This document shows positions 11,458 to 22,800 of a stretch of DNA of 25,694 bases, one piece after another. Both the position numbers and the translations under genes were made by a program. The notes beneath the pieces were generated by a model that saw nothing but the letters and a program-made list of their open reading frames with translations, was not told the origin of the DNA and ran no database searches. How positions within the stretch are numbered: position 1 is the first letter of the stretch; each line of letters opens with the position of its first letter. Origin of the DNA: Flammula alnicola. Taxonomy: Eukaryota; Basidiomycota; Agaricomycetes; Agaricales; Strophariaceae. The stretch is from contig JADNRV010000541.1 in assembly GCA_015499995.1 (NCBI GenBank), positions 1 through 25,694 on the forward strand. The letters run 5' to 3'.

Positions 11458-13122
11458 ATGTCCGTTTTCCTTGACCCCAAACTTGCAAATGTTCGCGGAC
11501 GCCTGATGCCAGATGCCAGTTTCGCCTCTTCAATGAGCTTCAACCATGCTCCAGTCATAGTCACTATAGGGGACACTTCTGACACACTTACTCAACCACA
11601 TGCAGGCCGGTATGCAAGAAGGCGAGTAACATCGGAGCCCTGTTTACCTGAACGGCTCCCGACAACCAGTACGCTTATTCCTTTCCTACTGTCGAGTCGG
11701 TCAACTGAATTAGCCATCTTGGAGGCTTCTTGGAAAGGGAGGCCGAAAATCTCGCCCCTAAAGAACTTGTGAAGCAGAAGCTCAAAGCTTCAATGGAGGA
11801 AGACATCGAGACTGAGTCGGTCGTTGAATCCACAGAATCACAGCATATTCGAAGTCAAAGTGCATCTCCGCCTCGTTCTGCCTCTTCCATAAAGAGCTTC
11901 ATGAAATCGATTGTCAGTCCCCGCGTTGGTCGCACGCCTTCGTCAGGTTGGTCCAACATCCAGGTATAAAATTACCTCCTGCATTCTGTCTTCACGCTCA
12001 TAAATTGTCTTATCTGCAAAGCCATATGAAATAATGAGGGCTGTCGAGGAAAAAGATATCATGTTTCTGATGGAAGTCAGAGACAAGGCCTTTCCGGTTC
12101 GTTTTCAATTTGTTTGAAAAACTGACTGAGGCTAATTTTTAAGTTCGTAGCTCCTCCTACAAAGTATCGGCGGAGAAACACCGCTTGTGCATGCCATCCG
12201 AACGGGAAACAAAGATGTAGCTATTGTCCTACTCGGCGCATTCTCAAGATGGGTTAATTACCTAGAAGATGCAGAGTTCGAGAAGCCACAGACAAGGTCA
12301 TATCTCAAAGCTTTGCGTGAGTATCACAATGCATCTACGTCCTCCAGACTAAAATTCTGCTTAGGTGTCGGTCTAAAACTTGCCATCAATGAGGGTCTCG
12401 CAAAGTCTCAAAGTGAACTTATTGCCTCCTTTATGCAAACTTTGATTATGAGTGAAGGCGATAAATGGGTGCATGCCCAGGTGTCGGAAGTTGCTCGAGC
12501 GCTGAATGCAGGTGCCGAAGGCCAACCCGCCCAGGCTGCTGGATCGTCTGTTCGGAGATTTGCCACTAAAGAACTTGGTAAGGCGGATTTGATTGCGTCA
12601 TTAGAAGATTAGTATGTTTTCTTTCGTTTATTGGGTCGAAAGTCAGATACTGACCTTTCCTTTTTAATCTTCAGTATATCCAATGCTACAGCGTGAGTTA
12701 TTTTGCTATTCAGTCTCTTCAAACTTAATTGAACAATTTAGTGATCTTCTAATGATGGGAGCTTGGGCTAATGTATTGCATTCAGTAAAGGGAGAACCGC
12801 TTCCGGTAAATCTTTTTTCGCTCATGAAGGTTTTCTTTATGCTAATTGAACAATTTGACCTGGGAGTCATACTATTTCGCCCGTGATGACCGTGTCTATA
12901 AGGCTTTCATCGAGAGGCTGGATCGCCACAAGGATGAGATCAAGCGCTCTTGCAATCGGCGGCTTAGATGGCAATTGAATGTCCTCAGAGAAGGCCTGGA
13001 AGGCCGTTCGTTGACCTTTCGGGTATGTTTTCTTACCATGGGTATTCCAATCTCTCAATCTATTATTACAGAGGAAAGTCGAGATACTCGCTAGTAAGCT
13101 TGACGAAGCAGAAGGCCTCTAG
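11458..13122 (+). CDS. Conserved fungal protein of unknown function, 424 aa
   Basis: I recognise this as a conserved fungal protein but cannot assign a function. Exons 11458-11668, 11725-11963, 12022-12096, 12151-12611, 12675-12692, 12742-12805, 12867-13022 and 13072-13122 sum to 1275 nt with all phases closing. Residues 1-145 are disordered, Ser/Pro/Arg-rich and acidic in places. The conserved core begins at PYEIMRAVEEKDIMFLMEVRD and has an ankyrin-like turn, GGETPLVHAIRTGNKDVAIVLL. It continues as an all-helical segment (SLEDYISNATADLLMMGAW, YYFARDDRVYKAFIERLDRH) and ends with a basic helix. No signal peptide or membrane segment is seen. The first exon is least certain: the ATG at 11458 is the first in frame, and intron 1 uses a GGAG acceptor at 11724. 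It shares a divergent promoter with the Dicer gene. Confidence 0.8.
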
Positions 13123-13481
13123 TCACCCAGATCGATTGCCCCCATCATTATGTCTCACATCTCCCTCGTCCGTTTTGCTCTCTTTTCCACAAGCGCAACA
13201 AACGATATACCTCACTCTTTCCCAAGGACACTAGATGATTTAGCTCGCTCGAAAAGGTGCCACGTTGGAAAAGATCACACCCAACTTACTGGCGTATAAT
13301 TGAGCAAATATTGATGGAATGCTTGTCTCGCGCTTTAACAATTCATATCTGCCTGGCTAATTTGCCATGTACCACAGATTGGATTATTATTTGCGGAGCG
13401 TGGCCGACGTGATGCCAGCCAGCCTCGTGGAGGACACAATACCTTACTTCTAGTCCATAGTTATGTATGTAAACGTAGTAT
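13123..13481. other. Convergent 3' intergenic gap
   Basis: The 424-aa gene and the DUF7719-like gene end toward each other across 359 bp. I see no coding exon, RNA gene or clear repeat. It should hold both polyadenylation regions. Confidence 0.6.
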
Positions 13482-14324
13482 TTATCGCAGAATTTTGAGG
13501 TCCTTCCACCAGACAAATGCGCCAACAGTCAAGAGACTGACGACTGCAAGTTCTAAATCAAGCTGAACGATGGTGTATATCCATATTGTGGCCAATGCTG
13601 GACACTGTTTACAGGCATGAGGGTAAGCTTAGGAGAGCATCCATGTCTTCCATGATAATACCCACCTGTTTCATATTCACCAGCCACGATGCGTTGTCGA
13701 TGAGGTATAGCATTCTACTCCCAACCAGCACGGAAATGGTAAAAAGGAGAGTCTGTATTCTTCGATGTTGCTTGTATCGAACCGCTGTAAACAATAATTC
13801 ATGAGCTACTGTCACAGAAACGAGGGAGCAGACGCACTGTAGAAAATGAATATTGATAGGACTAGAAATACTCAATAAATCGCTCGGTCATTTAGAGAAA
13901 GAACATACTCGGGACTCCAGGAACCATTCTGTCCATGATAGCCTCCATAGATGCAGTCTTGCCATATTGTTGGCGAATGAGACTATCATAATCGTCAGAC
14001 GGCCAAGGACAACAGAAAGGGCGCAGGCTCATACATCTCCATTAACAATAGGATAGAAGAGAACGGGATTATCAACAGTACAGCATTGAAGATGTCGTCA
14101 GAAAGCGAAGGAACTTCAGTCGAGTCTTGCGTTGATGCGGCTTCAACTGAAGTCATTGTCTCGATGGAAGCAGAATTGAGAATCCCAGATTGGTTTATGA
14201 GGCGCCATTGTTCGTCCTCTGGGATTTCTAGCAGAGGTTTGGCAGGACCAGGGCGTGCGGCTGCTGCTGAAGGCGAAATGAGAGGGATTGTTTGGGAACC
14301 CTTGGCTTTGCGTTGCCGCGCCAT
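13482..14324 (-). CDS. DUF7719-like multi-pass membrane protein, 209 aa
   Basis: Function is unknown; the sequence resembles fungal proteins carrying DUF7719, as I recall that family. Exons 14324-14035, 13982-13909, 13861-13838, 13784-13666 and 13604-13482 sum to 630 nt with all phases closing. The N-terminus is basic (MARQRKAKG) and then Ala/Pro-rich, followed by EDEQWRLINQSGIL and a Ser/Thr-rich acidic stretch. About four hydrophobic segments follow: around 80-98 (FNAVLLIIPFSSILLLM), 118-128 (PILSIFIFY), 140-155 (LLFTISVLVGSRMLYL) and 180-205, ending WWKDLKIL. A conserved RYKQHRRIQ loop separates the second and third. I chose the ATG at 14324 over upstream in-frame GTG because a eukaryotic start should be ATG. 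The membrane of residence cannot be read from sequence. Confidence 0.85.
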
Positions 14325-14686
14325 TTTGGCCTTTTGAGGGTGGTTCCTAAGTGGCTTCTTAAACGTAGATGTTGTCACGGCTCAATGGACCCTGGCAGTA
14401 GTTCGATTGCGCGAAGAATTCTAGGTATGAACCGTGGCTGCTGGAATAGGCGGTATAGGTTCGGTATAAACCCCGATGTAAGTAAGTACAGTGCCCAAAT
14501 TTGATCAAATGTCAAAGACGTCACACATCTGGACTCTACAAGTGACTCTACTCTCATATTGATCTTTCGCAAAACTAGACGTCGTGCCTTTGCACCTGCC
14601 AGTTGCGCGGCATATTCGCGTCGAATACCTGCCAACGATTACAATTACGATTACCAAAGATCATCTATCTACTCATTCTCTAAATC
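14325..14686. promoter_or_regulatory. Divergent promoter of the DUF7719-like gene and FAF1
   Basis: This 362-bp region has no supported exon. It contains a perfect 12-bp palindrome, ATTTGATCAAAT, at 14499-14510, and a CRE-like GACGTCAC at 14517-14524. Just before the FAF1 ATG is a GATTACAATTACGATTAC tract (about 14637-14654). All are candidate sites only. Confidence 0.4.
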
Positions 14687-15872
14687 ATGGCCGACGCAGA
14701 AGAGAAAGCTCGTTTATTGAGTATTCTAGAAAGTCACGGCCAATCTTTCCTGAGCTCCTTCCCAATATTAGGCAACGACTCCAGAAAAAGGAAGAGTAAT
14801 ACAGGCGTCGCACTCTCAAGTAAGAAGGCACGGAGAGAAGAGGTTTCTGACGATGAACAAGGAGAGGAGGAATGGTTCGGAATTGGCAAAAATTTGCCAT
14901 CGGACCAGGATTCTGAAGACGACGAAGATGAGGAAAATGGCTCTGGCAGCGGTATGCAATTGAATCCGTTTTTTTCAGATACCTTGCTTATGCGTTTCAG
15001 ATTTTGAGCATACCGACGACGAGTTCACTACGGAGAATGCGGCAAGTAACGTCGTGGTGGTATTTTCAGATCCAGGACCAAAGAAGAGCACAACAGTCGA
15101 CCATGTCTCCAAAGCACAGATGAAAGCGTTCATGGTCAGCCCATAATATGATTATACGTACAACGAAAACTTAAAACGGGATCTAGTCTTCAAAAATTTC
15201 CAAGTTAACGTCAACTTCACAAGACACCACCACAGTGAAGAACCAGGCAGATGAGGAGGAGGACAGGTCTCGTGCCGTTCAATGCTTTGGATATGCTTGT
15301 ATTGTCTGACAGTTTTTCTAGAACAAATGCACAGAATGATGCACTTCTTCATAAACTTGTCCACACCAAGTTGCTATCCGGCTCTCTGAGCACTGAATTG
15401 GACCTATCTCCAGCTCATAGACGGAAAGCCCTAGCAGGCAGGGTCTTAGAGTTAACAGGCGGGGCAAAACTTGGGAAAGGAGAAAAACTGGTACGCGACG
15501 CAGAGAAAAATAAGGCTGCAAAGCGTGTTCGAGAAGGACTTGCTCATAAGCAAAAGGAAAGAAGCAAACAAGAACTGGAAGAGGTATGTGTTCTGCTAAA
15601 TCATTAACAAAAATTGAATGCTCGACGATGCAAAGGCAAAAAACTTGGGCAATTATCACCCAACGTTGAAGAAAGTATTTGAAGCTTCTTCTGGTCCCAC
15701 GACACGAAAAAGAGAGAAAGGGTTGAAGATGGGCGTCGGCAAATTCAGCAATGGCTCGCTTCGACTGACTCGGGACGATGTAAATATGGTTATGGCGGGT
15801 CACAAGGAAGGATCATCCAGCAGAGGCAGGGGTCGAGGAAGGGGTCGAGGGAAACCTGGGAAACGGAAGTGA
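14687..15872 (+). CDS. FAF1: FAF1-like 40S ribosome biogenesis protein
   Basis: The FAF1 family acts in the nucleolus in 18S rRNA processing and early 40S assembly. Exons 14687-14951, 15001-15134, 15187-15266, 15322-15583 and 15636-15872 give 978 nt, 325 aa, with all phases closing. The N-terminus is helical, followed by a basic KRK/KKARR patch (about 38-55) and a long acidic stretch (about 57-100). The family signature NVVVVFSDPGPKKS lies near 105-118, followed by KAQMKAFMSSKISKL. The C-terminal core has LELTGGAKLGKGEK, a helix rich in Lys/Arg and NLGNYHPTLKKVFE. The protein ends with RG repeats (RGRGRGRGRGKPGKRK), as in many nucleolar proteins. The second intron has a weak donor (GTCAGC). 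The gene ends 125 bp from the convergent 490-aa gene. The assignment rests on overall architecture and the VVVFSDPG-type motif. Confidence 0.85.
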
Positions 15873-15997
15873 TATGTGTTGAGTCTGGCAATTGCTGTCT
15901 GGTAGTTCGGAATTACCAAGCCTTCACTTTTGACTTCAAGCTTGCAGCACAAGAGAACAATCCTTGCGAAGTAGTAACAGGTATGTATGTACGCATC

Positions 15998-18021
15998 CTA
16001 CATGTGGTCGACACGGGCATGATAACTAATGTCGCGAAAAGGAGATCTCTCCGTTCGTCTTCCACCGTCTCGATGAACGCTTGGGGATTTTCTGCATGTC
16101 AATACGCCCGTTAAGTGATCGGAACGCTGAAAAGAGGGCTGACTTACAATGTGATCTGGTTTCCCTTCTCGTCCACCATGATCGTCTTCGTCGATTTGGA
16201 TGAAATGCTAGAATGATGCTGTAGCCAGGAAGATGGGTGCCTACAGTTTGGTTATCTCAATAGTCAGCATCGTCTATGAAATTGCAGCCTTACTGCTGTC
16301 CTCGAGAGTCATGTGGTTCAAACACTTCGCGATCCCTTTTTGGTCGAAACTCGTCAGAACCGGACGAGGAAGACATATATACTGTGCCTTGCGCACTCAC
16401 CTAAAAGTAGGATCATGTTCCTCATATCCACGTCTTCCGTGGGCTCGGAAGTGGCCTTGTTGGAGTTCATTTGGTGTTGGTGAAGGTCCTCTGACGTGCT
16501 TCGAACTACGGAAAGGTGAGCAATAATTTCTGAGGTCAGCATAGTAATGATGTTTTTTCACCGATATAGTTCCTTCCCGAACTCGTCGTGGACAACAATT
16601 GGTGCACTTTTGGACGAACGGCTCATGTCTTCCACTTTACCACTCTTGCCAACTCTACAACCAGCAGGCATTATTGTTCGGAAGCTCAGCCTAGTAATCG
16701 ATATCGAAGCACCTTGTTATCAGGTTGCCCTCTTGATCTTGGAACACCACGTTTAATCCGGCCGGGACGATGTAATGATATACCTCAGGCTCTGACTCTT
16801 CATCGTCCCAGTATTCATGTTCGAATACGGCAGGCTTAGGAAAAGTCAGAACTCCAATTGCTCTATACTGTATGGCCCACCTCGATTGTCTCTGGCAGCT
16901 GTTCGTCCCATTGAGGTGGCTGCCTTCTGGCCGCATTCTCGTCTTCTGGAATATCGGGATGCGCGTTCTGTCTCGATTAAACGGTGAGTTCAATGGCCTG
17001 TAAATGTATTCTCGTGGTTAACATACCCAGCTTTCATGTATAGGTGGCGTTCGAGTCTCTGGATATTGGATATATCGAAGTTCATGCACACTGGCTGAGT
17101 CGCGCTGCCCGACGTCTGCCATGGTAGAAATCCTCGGATCAGTAATATGTGCAGAGAAGTCGTCCTCCAGCTCATTCAGTGGGTTATTGACATTGCCTAC
17201 CCAACTCTGGTTACCGACATCCCCGGGTTCACGACTGTAGGTTCCCTCGTCGGGAAAGGACTCCCTGTGCACTGAAGGAATAGGACTCCACGACCTAGAT
17301 GGCGGTGTCGGCACTTCTGGTGGGACTTGGGGATAGCGATATCCGCTCGAGATGTATCGACTAACGATTAAACTATCTTCGGGTGTGACGAAAGATTCTC
17401 GGAGATCGACCTCATGCTTGCCATGTTCCAAAGAGTACGGCGGCGGAAATGACATTCCTTCGTTTGCCAGTGTCAATGGCTCGTGGCTGCGGCTTTGCAT
17501 AGCAGCATACTGCGAGCGATTCAGCATGATGGGCTATTGGCAGTTGTGAGATATAACAAAAATTAGGATAAATATTTCGAGTGGTGGATAATAAATTCGA
17601 AGCTGACAGGTTGTGTGGAACGTGGTGCTGAAAAACCACTTCGTTGAGACCTCGCGGCACCATTGAAAGCAAGCGGATAAGGCGCGGCTACGTGTGGACT
17701 CGGAGGGACGTCCGGGTCACTCGCAGTCTTCCTCGACTAGAATAACAGTAAATAGACCAAAGAAATCATAAGAAAATCAAAGCTCACAAATTGTCTAGGA
17801 TAAGACGGTGAAATGTCGGTTCCTCGAGAACCTATAACCCCGTCAAAAGCATCCATTGGATGAGCGATGGGTGGGATGTGGTCCCTCGTTGTCTTTCTTG
17901 ACTTGCGCCTCAATTTCCTGTTCTTGTCTCCTTGATCACCATGATCTAGATTTGGTGAAGGAATGGGAGGTTTTTGATCGTGGTTATTGAAATTCCTAAG
18001 AAATGTAAATGGCGATGGCAT
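15998..18021 (-). CDS. Disordered 490-aa protein with three C-terminal D-x-x-G repeats
   Basis: I do not recognise a characterised family. Exons 18021-17788, 17736-17608, 17533-17027, 16967-16881, 16834-16713, 16654-16562, 16505-16401, 16335-16294, 16207-16148 and 16091-15998 sum to 1473 nt with closing phases. The first 300 residues are Pro/Ser/Arg-rich and probably disordered, with a basic patch KNRKLRRKSRKTTRD near 35-50. A conserved-looking segment, YWDDEESEPEVYHYIVPAG, occupies 327-345. It leads into three short repeats: VVFQDQEGNLITR (348-360), IVVHDEFGKELYR (379-391) and IMVDEKGNQITLK (449-461). No signal peptide or membrane segment is seen. The small exons 16335-16294 and 16207-16148, and the 86-nt intron between them, are the least certain junctions. 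The gene converges with FAF1. Confidence 0.75.
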
Positions 18022-18452
18022 ACTCAGGAACAACTCGAAGGACGAGGAGGGATTTTGTGTTGCTATCGTCTTGCAGGGTTAAGTTCTATATATACAAGGG
18101 CACGAGGGAGCCATGTGCGAATTTGAAGCCAGTCCTGACGCAGATAACGGTTCCTTGCTCCCTACAGAAGGTTGATAGTATCAAAGCGCGCTATTCGAGG
18201 CGTTATTGTCATGTCAAGAATACTGAAACGGGAAGATGACGTGAACGAGGTATCAGATTATATTATTCTCGACTGCGCTACATACGCATACACCTGAAAG
18301 TTGACTGACATGTATCCTAACCTGAACCATGATACTGTCCCAGGTATGACTTGCTTTTTTTATCTGGGTTGGAACAATGAGTGATTTCCAGGAATCCCTC
18401 AATACTTATTGCAGAGTTTGCTCCCGATACTAGAATCGGTTCGGAAATGGGA
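18022..18452. other. Intergenic region upstream of the 490-aa gene
   Basis: These 431 bp separate the start of the 490-aa gene from the stop of the zinc-ribbon gene; both are on the minus strand. I see no supported exon. The only notable sequence is a TATA-like tract close to the 490-aa start. Confidence 0.55.
18087..18094 (-). promoter_or_regulatory. TATA-box candidate (TATATATA)
   Basis: TATATATA lies 66-73 bp upstream of the ATG at 18021, a plausible spacing for a core promoter with a short 5' leader. The match is exact, but it is self-complementary and AT tracts are common. Confidence 0.4.
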
Positions 18453-19698
18453 CTACTTGCTTTCAAACCGCTGCACATGCTGCACTTGTCCAAGTGCCTG
18501 AGCAACTTTGTTGATAGCGTCCGCTGTAGCTCCAACGGAGACCGGGTCCATCGTTGCATGGGATGAAAGTGATGTCAATCTTCCAGACAAGACCTGCAGA
18601 GACGCCTGTAAAGCTTGCGAAGTTTCATCCAAGACCGTCCCTGCTGATGACAGAGACATTAAAGACGGGGATGGATTGAAGGAAGGCTTAAGCTCGACAT
18701 TCTGGCTGCCAGATGGGATAGGAGGTGGAGGTGGTAGGGCTTGAGCGATGGTCTGGAACTTTGTCAATAACCGAAATGAAAGAGTTACAAGAAGGCATAC
18801 TTTTTCAACCTTTTCTGTATCTTCCACAAGACGTCCAAAAGGAGAGGAGAAAGGCAGAGTATTCTGAGCCTATGCAATGATTAGAATCATTCCAGACAGG
18901 ATCTAGAATCGTGATGCACCGGAGATGTAACGGATTGGCCCTGTGAGCTGCTCGCCTGGGATTGGGTACTGCTCATGTGTGCATTAGCTTTGGTGCCAAA
19001 TGGGACCAGCGTTTCCCTTCCAGCCCAATCGATTTCCGAGACGTATGTATGCCCACAAATTACACATTCCTATATTTTAAAGTGAGAGAGGAATCCGGTG
19101 GAAGTTTTCATGCAACTTGCCTTCCTTGGATCCTTTTCTCCGCCTGACTTCGGAGGTCTAACAAGAGGGACGCCGTAACATGTGTCGTTTGGACACTCAT
19201 CGCCAAGCATAGCCCATCCTTTCAGGAGCCTCTTTCCGATCTCTGATGATGCTTGGTCAGATTGTTCGCGACGGCGCCTCGATTCTTCGGTCTCTTCCAG
19301 TGGTACAAAGACAGGTGAGCTCGGAGCCTCTGAGAATTCAGTCGGAGGCGTCGATGACCTCGAATTGTGCGAATCGGATGACGCATTGGAAGATGCCGCA
19401 GGGAGCGAGTTGTTGGGGGGAGTTGCTGAATTAAATAGTAAGAAAAAGCTTATAGAGGCTTGAGATTACTGTATGTGGTGTACCTGTGTTGTTACATTTA
19501 ACGCAGATTGTCGTTATTGGTGTCCTTCCCTTCGGAGACCTCAAGAGAGGGACGGCACAACCAGATGTCGGACATGACTTATCAGTCAAAACCTATTCAT
19601 AGAGCATCAGTATGGCATGTATAAAAAACGTCAGGACTGACCCATCCTTTGAGCATATAATCTCCGAGTTCTTGTGAAATATCAGCTATCGTTGCCAT
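18453..19698 (-). CDS. Tandem p27/ZNRD2-type zinc-ribbon protein, 331 aa
   Basis: This belongs to the Sjogren/scleroderma autoantigen p27 (ZNRD2, Auto_anti-p27) family, whose role in fungi is not established. Exons 19698-19642, 19592-19484, 19425-19121, 19069-18920, 18869-18801 and 18758-18453 give 996 nt, 331 aa. Two ribbons share the form helix-LKGW-x(4-6)-C-x4-C-x(17-20)-C-x2-C. The first uses C26, C31, C49, C52; the second C133, C138, C159, C162. A Ser/Pro/Glu-rich linker (about 56-115) separates them. The C-terminus is Pro-rich, then an amphipathic helix with conserved-looking TADAINKVAQALGQVQ. The intron after K157 is GC-AG (GCAAGT donor), and splicing there brings the second cysteine pair together. 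The last intron (18800-18759) is 42 nt, stop-free and in frame, so retention would only add 14 residues. Confidence 0.87.
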
Positions 19699-19770
19699 TT
19701 TGCGTGTTCGTGAGTTGGAAGTCTGGAGAAGAGGAGCAAGCCAAGACCGGATAATTATGCCGCGTCAGAT

Positions 19771-19809
19771 CACGTGGGCCATTACATTGGCATTCACTGA
19801 TTCAGTGAA
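19771..19809. promoter_or_regulatory. E-box, CCAAT and inverted repeat in a divergent promoter
   Basis: Within the 201-bp gap between the zinc-ribbon and EDEM starts lie CACGTG (19771-19776), an inverted CCAAT box ATTGG (19786-19790) and a perfect inverted repeat TTCACTGA-T-TCAGTGAA (19793-19809). They are packed in 39 bp, near the middle of the gap. CACGTG is a general bHLH site. The factor for the inverted repeat is unknown. Confidence 0.45.
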
Positions 19810-19899
19810 ATGCCACGACAGTCCGTTCACACTTTCTTCCCTGTCTGCTCGGTGCACTTTCAAGCCACCTCTCACCAGGCTTTTGCCTGCCATTCCCTC

Positions 19900-22800
19900 A
19901 TGAAGTGGGGCAGATACTGGCCAGAATGCGTCATAGCAGCTCTGATCCTCGCCATTAACGGAGTTCGGTGGTTTCACGCAACGGATGCGTCAAGTCCGCT
20001 TAAGAGTTCATCTGGTTGGACGCCTCAACGGAAGCTCGCTGCTCGGTATGTTATAAAGGTTCGGAATGTCTAATAATGTTTTAATCTGCGAGCAGTGAGA
20101 AAACGCGAGAGCTCTGGTACCATGGGTTTGACAACTATATGACGTTTGGTGCGTGAATGCTGCTTCCAGTCAGTTATAGATGCCATTTGCTCACATTGTC
20201 ATTTAGCATTTCCATTGGATGAGGTCTGCTAAGGTCGCCCAACATTCAAATTCACATTCGACTTACTCTCGCTTATCAAGCTAACTCCGATATCATGTTC
20301 AGGACAAGGACCGGACTGGGGTAACCCGTGCGTATGACTCTGCAACTAATCGCGTCCCAGTTATTGATTACAGACCCTGAAGGGCTAACATAGCCGCCAA
20401 CGACGTTGCGGGCAACTTCTCGCTGACCCTCATCGATGTGTTGGACACCCTTGTGGTGCTTGATGATCGTCAAGGCTTTGAAAAGGCTGTCCGGAACGTC
20501 ATTGACTGGGTATCTTTTGACGTCAATACCAAACCTCAAGTTTTCGAAACTACGATTCGCGTCCTTGGGGGTCTTTTATCTGGTCATATATTTGCCAACC
20601 AAACCGGCCAGCCCTTTCATCTTCCCTGGTACAAAGGAGAGCTTCTCGCCCTCGCACACGATCTTGGGAAGCGGTTATTGCCAGCCTTTGCTACACCCAC
20701 CGGGCTTCCATTTGCTAGGGTATACATTATTTTGTCTTCAGTTTCAATATTTTGTTCAATTGAGAATGGTTTTGTCAAGATTAATCTTCGGCGTGGTGTC
20801 GTGAAGGGCGAAACGTTGGAAACATGTATGTCAGTGGTCCTACTTCGTGTTGACAAAACCATTGAACAGAGGTAATAGGTACTGCTGGTGCAGGATCTCT
20901 GATTCTGGAATTCGCTACACTTAGTCGATTGACTGGTGACGACCGTTTTGAAAAGGCGGCATACAAAGTGCGGGCATTTGTTACTTTATTTTCTCTCTGA
21001 GCTAAGACTATTACTATTCAAGGCATTTTTTGGCATTTGGAACCGCAAGTCAGATTTAGATCTGGTTGGAAATACCATTAATACGTGGACAGGGGTCAGT
21101 TTACTCTCTTTCATACAAATCATTTTGACTGAATACACAGTATCTCTAGGCTTGGACTCATCCAGAAACTACGGGAATCGGAGCGGGTATTGATTCTTTC
21201 TATGAATACGCACTGAAATGGTATATTTTGAGTGGTAAGTGCTAGCTTTCACGGCTTTTGAAATGCTGCTTTCGGCTTAACCCACCATTTTGACAGGTGA
21301 AATCGAATTTCTCGATGTTTGGGATGATGCATATGCGGCCGTAATGCGATACTCAAGAGCAAAGGATGGTTATTGGGCACGTATTGGATCTGCTTTCTTC
21401 GACTGGTCATCTCGCTGATAGCCTCGATGTGGGCACCCTTATAGTATCGAACAGTTAACATGTATAGCGGTGATGCGGCGTATTTGACCGTTGATTCTCT
21501 CTCGGCATTCTGGCCCGGACTCCAAGTTCTAGCTGGCGATGTCCAAAATGCAATTAAATTGCACATGATCTGTATGCCAGCTTTCCGTTCTATCTTCCGC
21601 ATGGTATTCATGTACGGACTGCCTAGATTATAATTTGTGGAGACAATTTTCAGGTCTTCCAGAAGTGTACGATACAAACTATAGACAAGCTACCTCACAT
21701 CAATATCCGTTACGACCAGGTAAGATCCGTCCTTAATCCATCCAATGGAGATGTCTGAACCTTCTTGCAGAATTTATTGAATCTACGTGGTATCTATATC
21801 GAGTAAGGATCTCCCACTTAGCCGTTTTACCTTCTAACCATCTTGTTAGGCTACTAAAGACCCTTTTTATCTTGACGTTGGTGAACGAGTTCTGTTCGAC
21901 CTCATCACACGGGCAAAAGTTGACTGCGGGTTAACGGGCATCCAAGACCTTCGAACGAATAAGCGTGATGATAGGATGGAGTCTTTTGTTCTTTCAGAGA
22001 CCTTGAAAGTATGATTCTGTACATTCCTCAATAACGAAGCGTCAACTAACTTTTCTGTTGTTGTAGTATTTGTATCTGCTTTTTGACGAAGAAAATCCTC
22101 TTCACAGTGACGATTCAAACTATGTATTTACCACCGAGGGCCATATTCTGTCTCTTGGTCCGGAACACATGAAGCCAGTACCTCCTGCGCGGAAACGAGC
22201 GCGTAAGTTCGCTAGCCATCAATGCCCAGCATACGTTCCCTTTACCCGAACATATGATCACCGGCGAAAGCAGCCAGGCCAAGGTCTTGTTCTTGGCGTT
22301 AGATCGCGACCGGACGTAGATTATCCCCGCCACTTGGTCGCTCTCTCGCCGGGCTCATCCGACGAACAGTACTGGTCTCCCGACGGTTGGTGTGAGAGGC
22401 CAAAAGTTGAGCCTTATGTGAGTGCGAAATTTTTGGTGCTCTTGCTGTTGCTGATGTCCTATGTTGTAGTCCTTTGAGTTCATTTTGGCTCCGAATGGCA
22501 GGGCTGTGCCGGAGGACCTAAGTCCTAGTTTGGTCAAGCTGGGAGTTCTTCCCGACGGTTATATACTCCATAATGTCACGGGCATAAGGGCGCAGATAGT
22601 TCAGCGTTTAGATGGGAAAGGGTACGACATCAGGAAGTGTACGTTCTTAATCCCATACTGTCAGGTTAAGCCCCGTTCCTTACACATTTTCAAAAGTGGG
22701 CCAGTACCATGTTCACCCAGGACTTTTGGTTTACATCAACGACTCCACGCTTTTTGCCTCGCCTGGTGAAGCTGCAAATATAGCCCAAGAAGAATTACGC

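Noticed and set aside
20328..20382. In-frame TGA in the EDEM gene before NIAANDVAG
   Set aside because: It falls within the GTGCGT...TGAAG intron. Splicing gives [13 protein letters not shown], as expected for GH47.
21249..21677. 142-aa minus-strand open frame
   Set aside because: It lies antisense over EDEM exons 10-12, crosses their introns and shows no recognisable domain.
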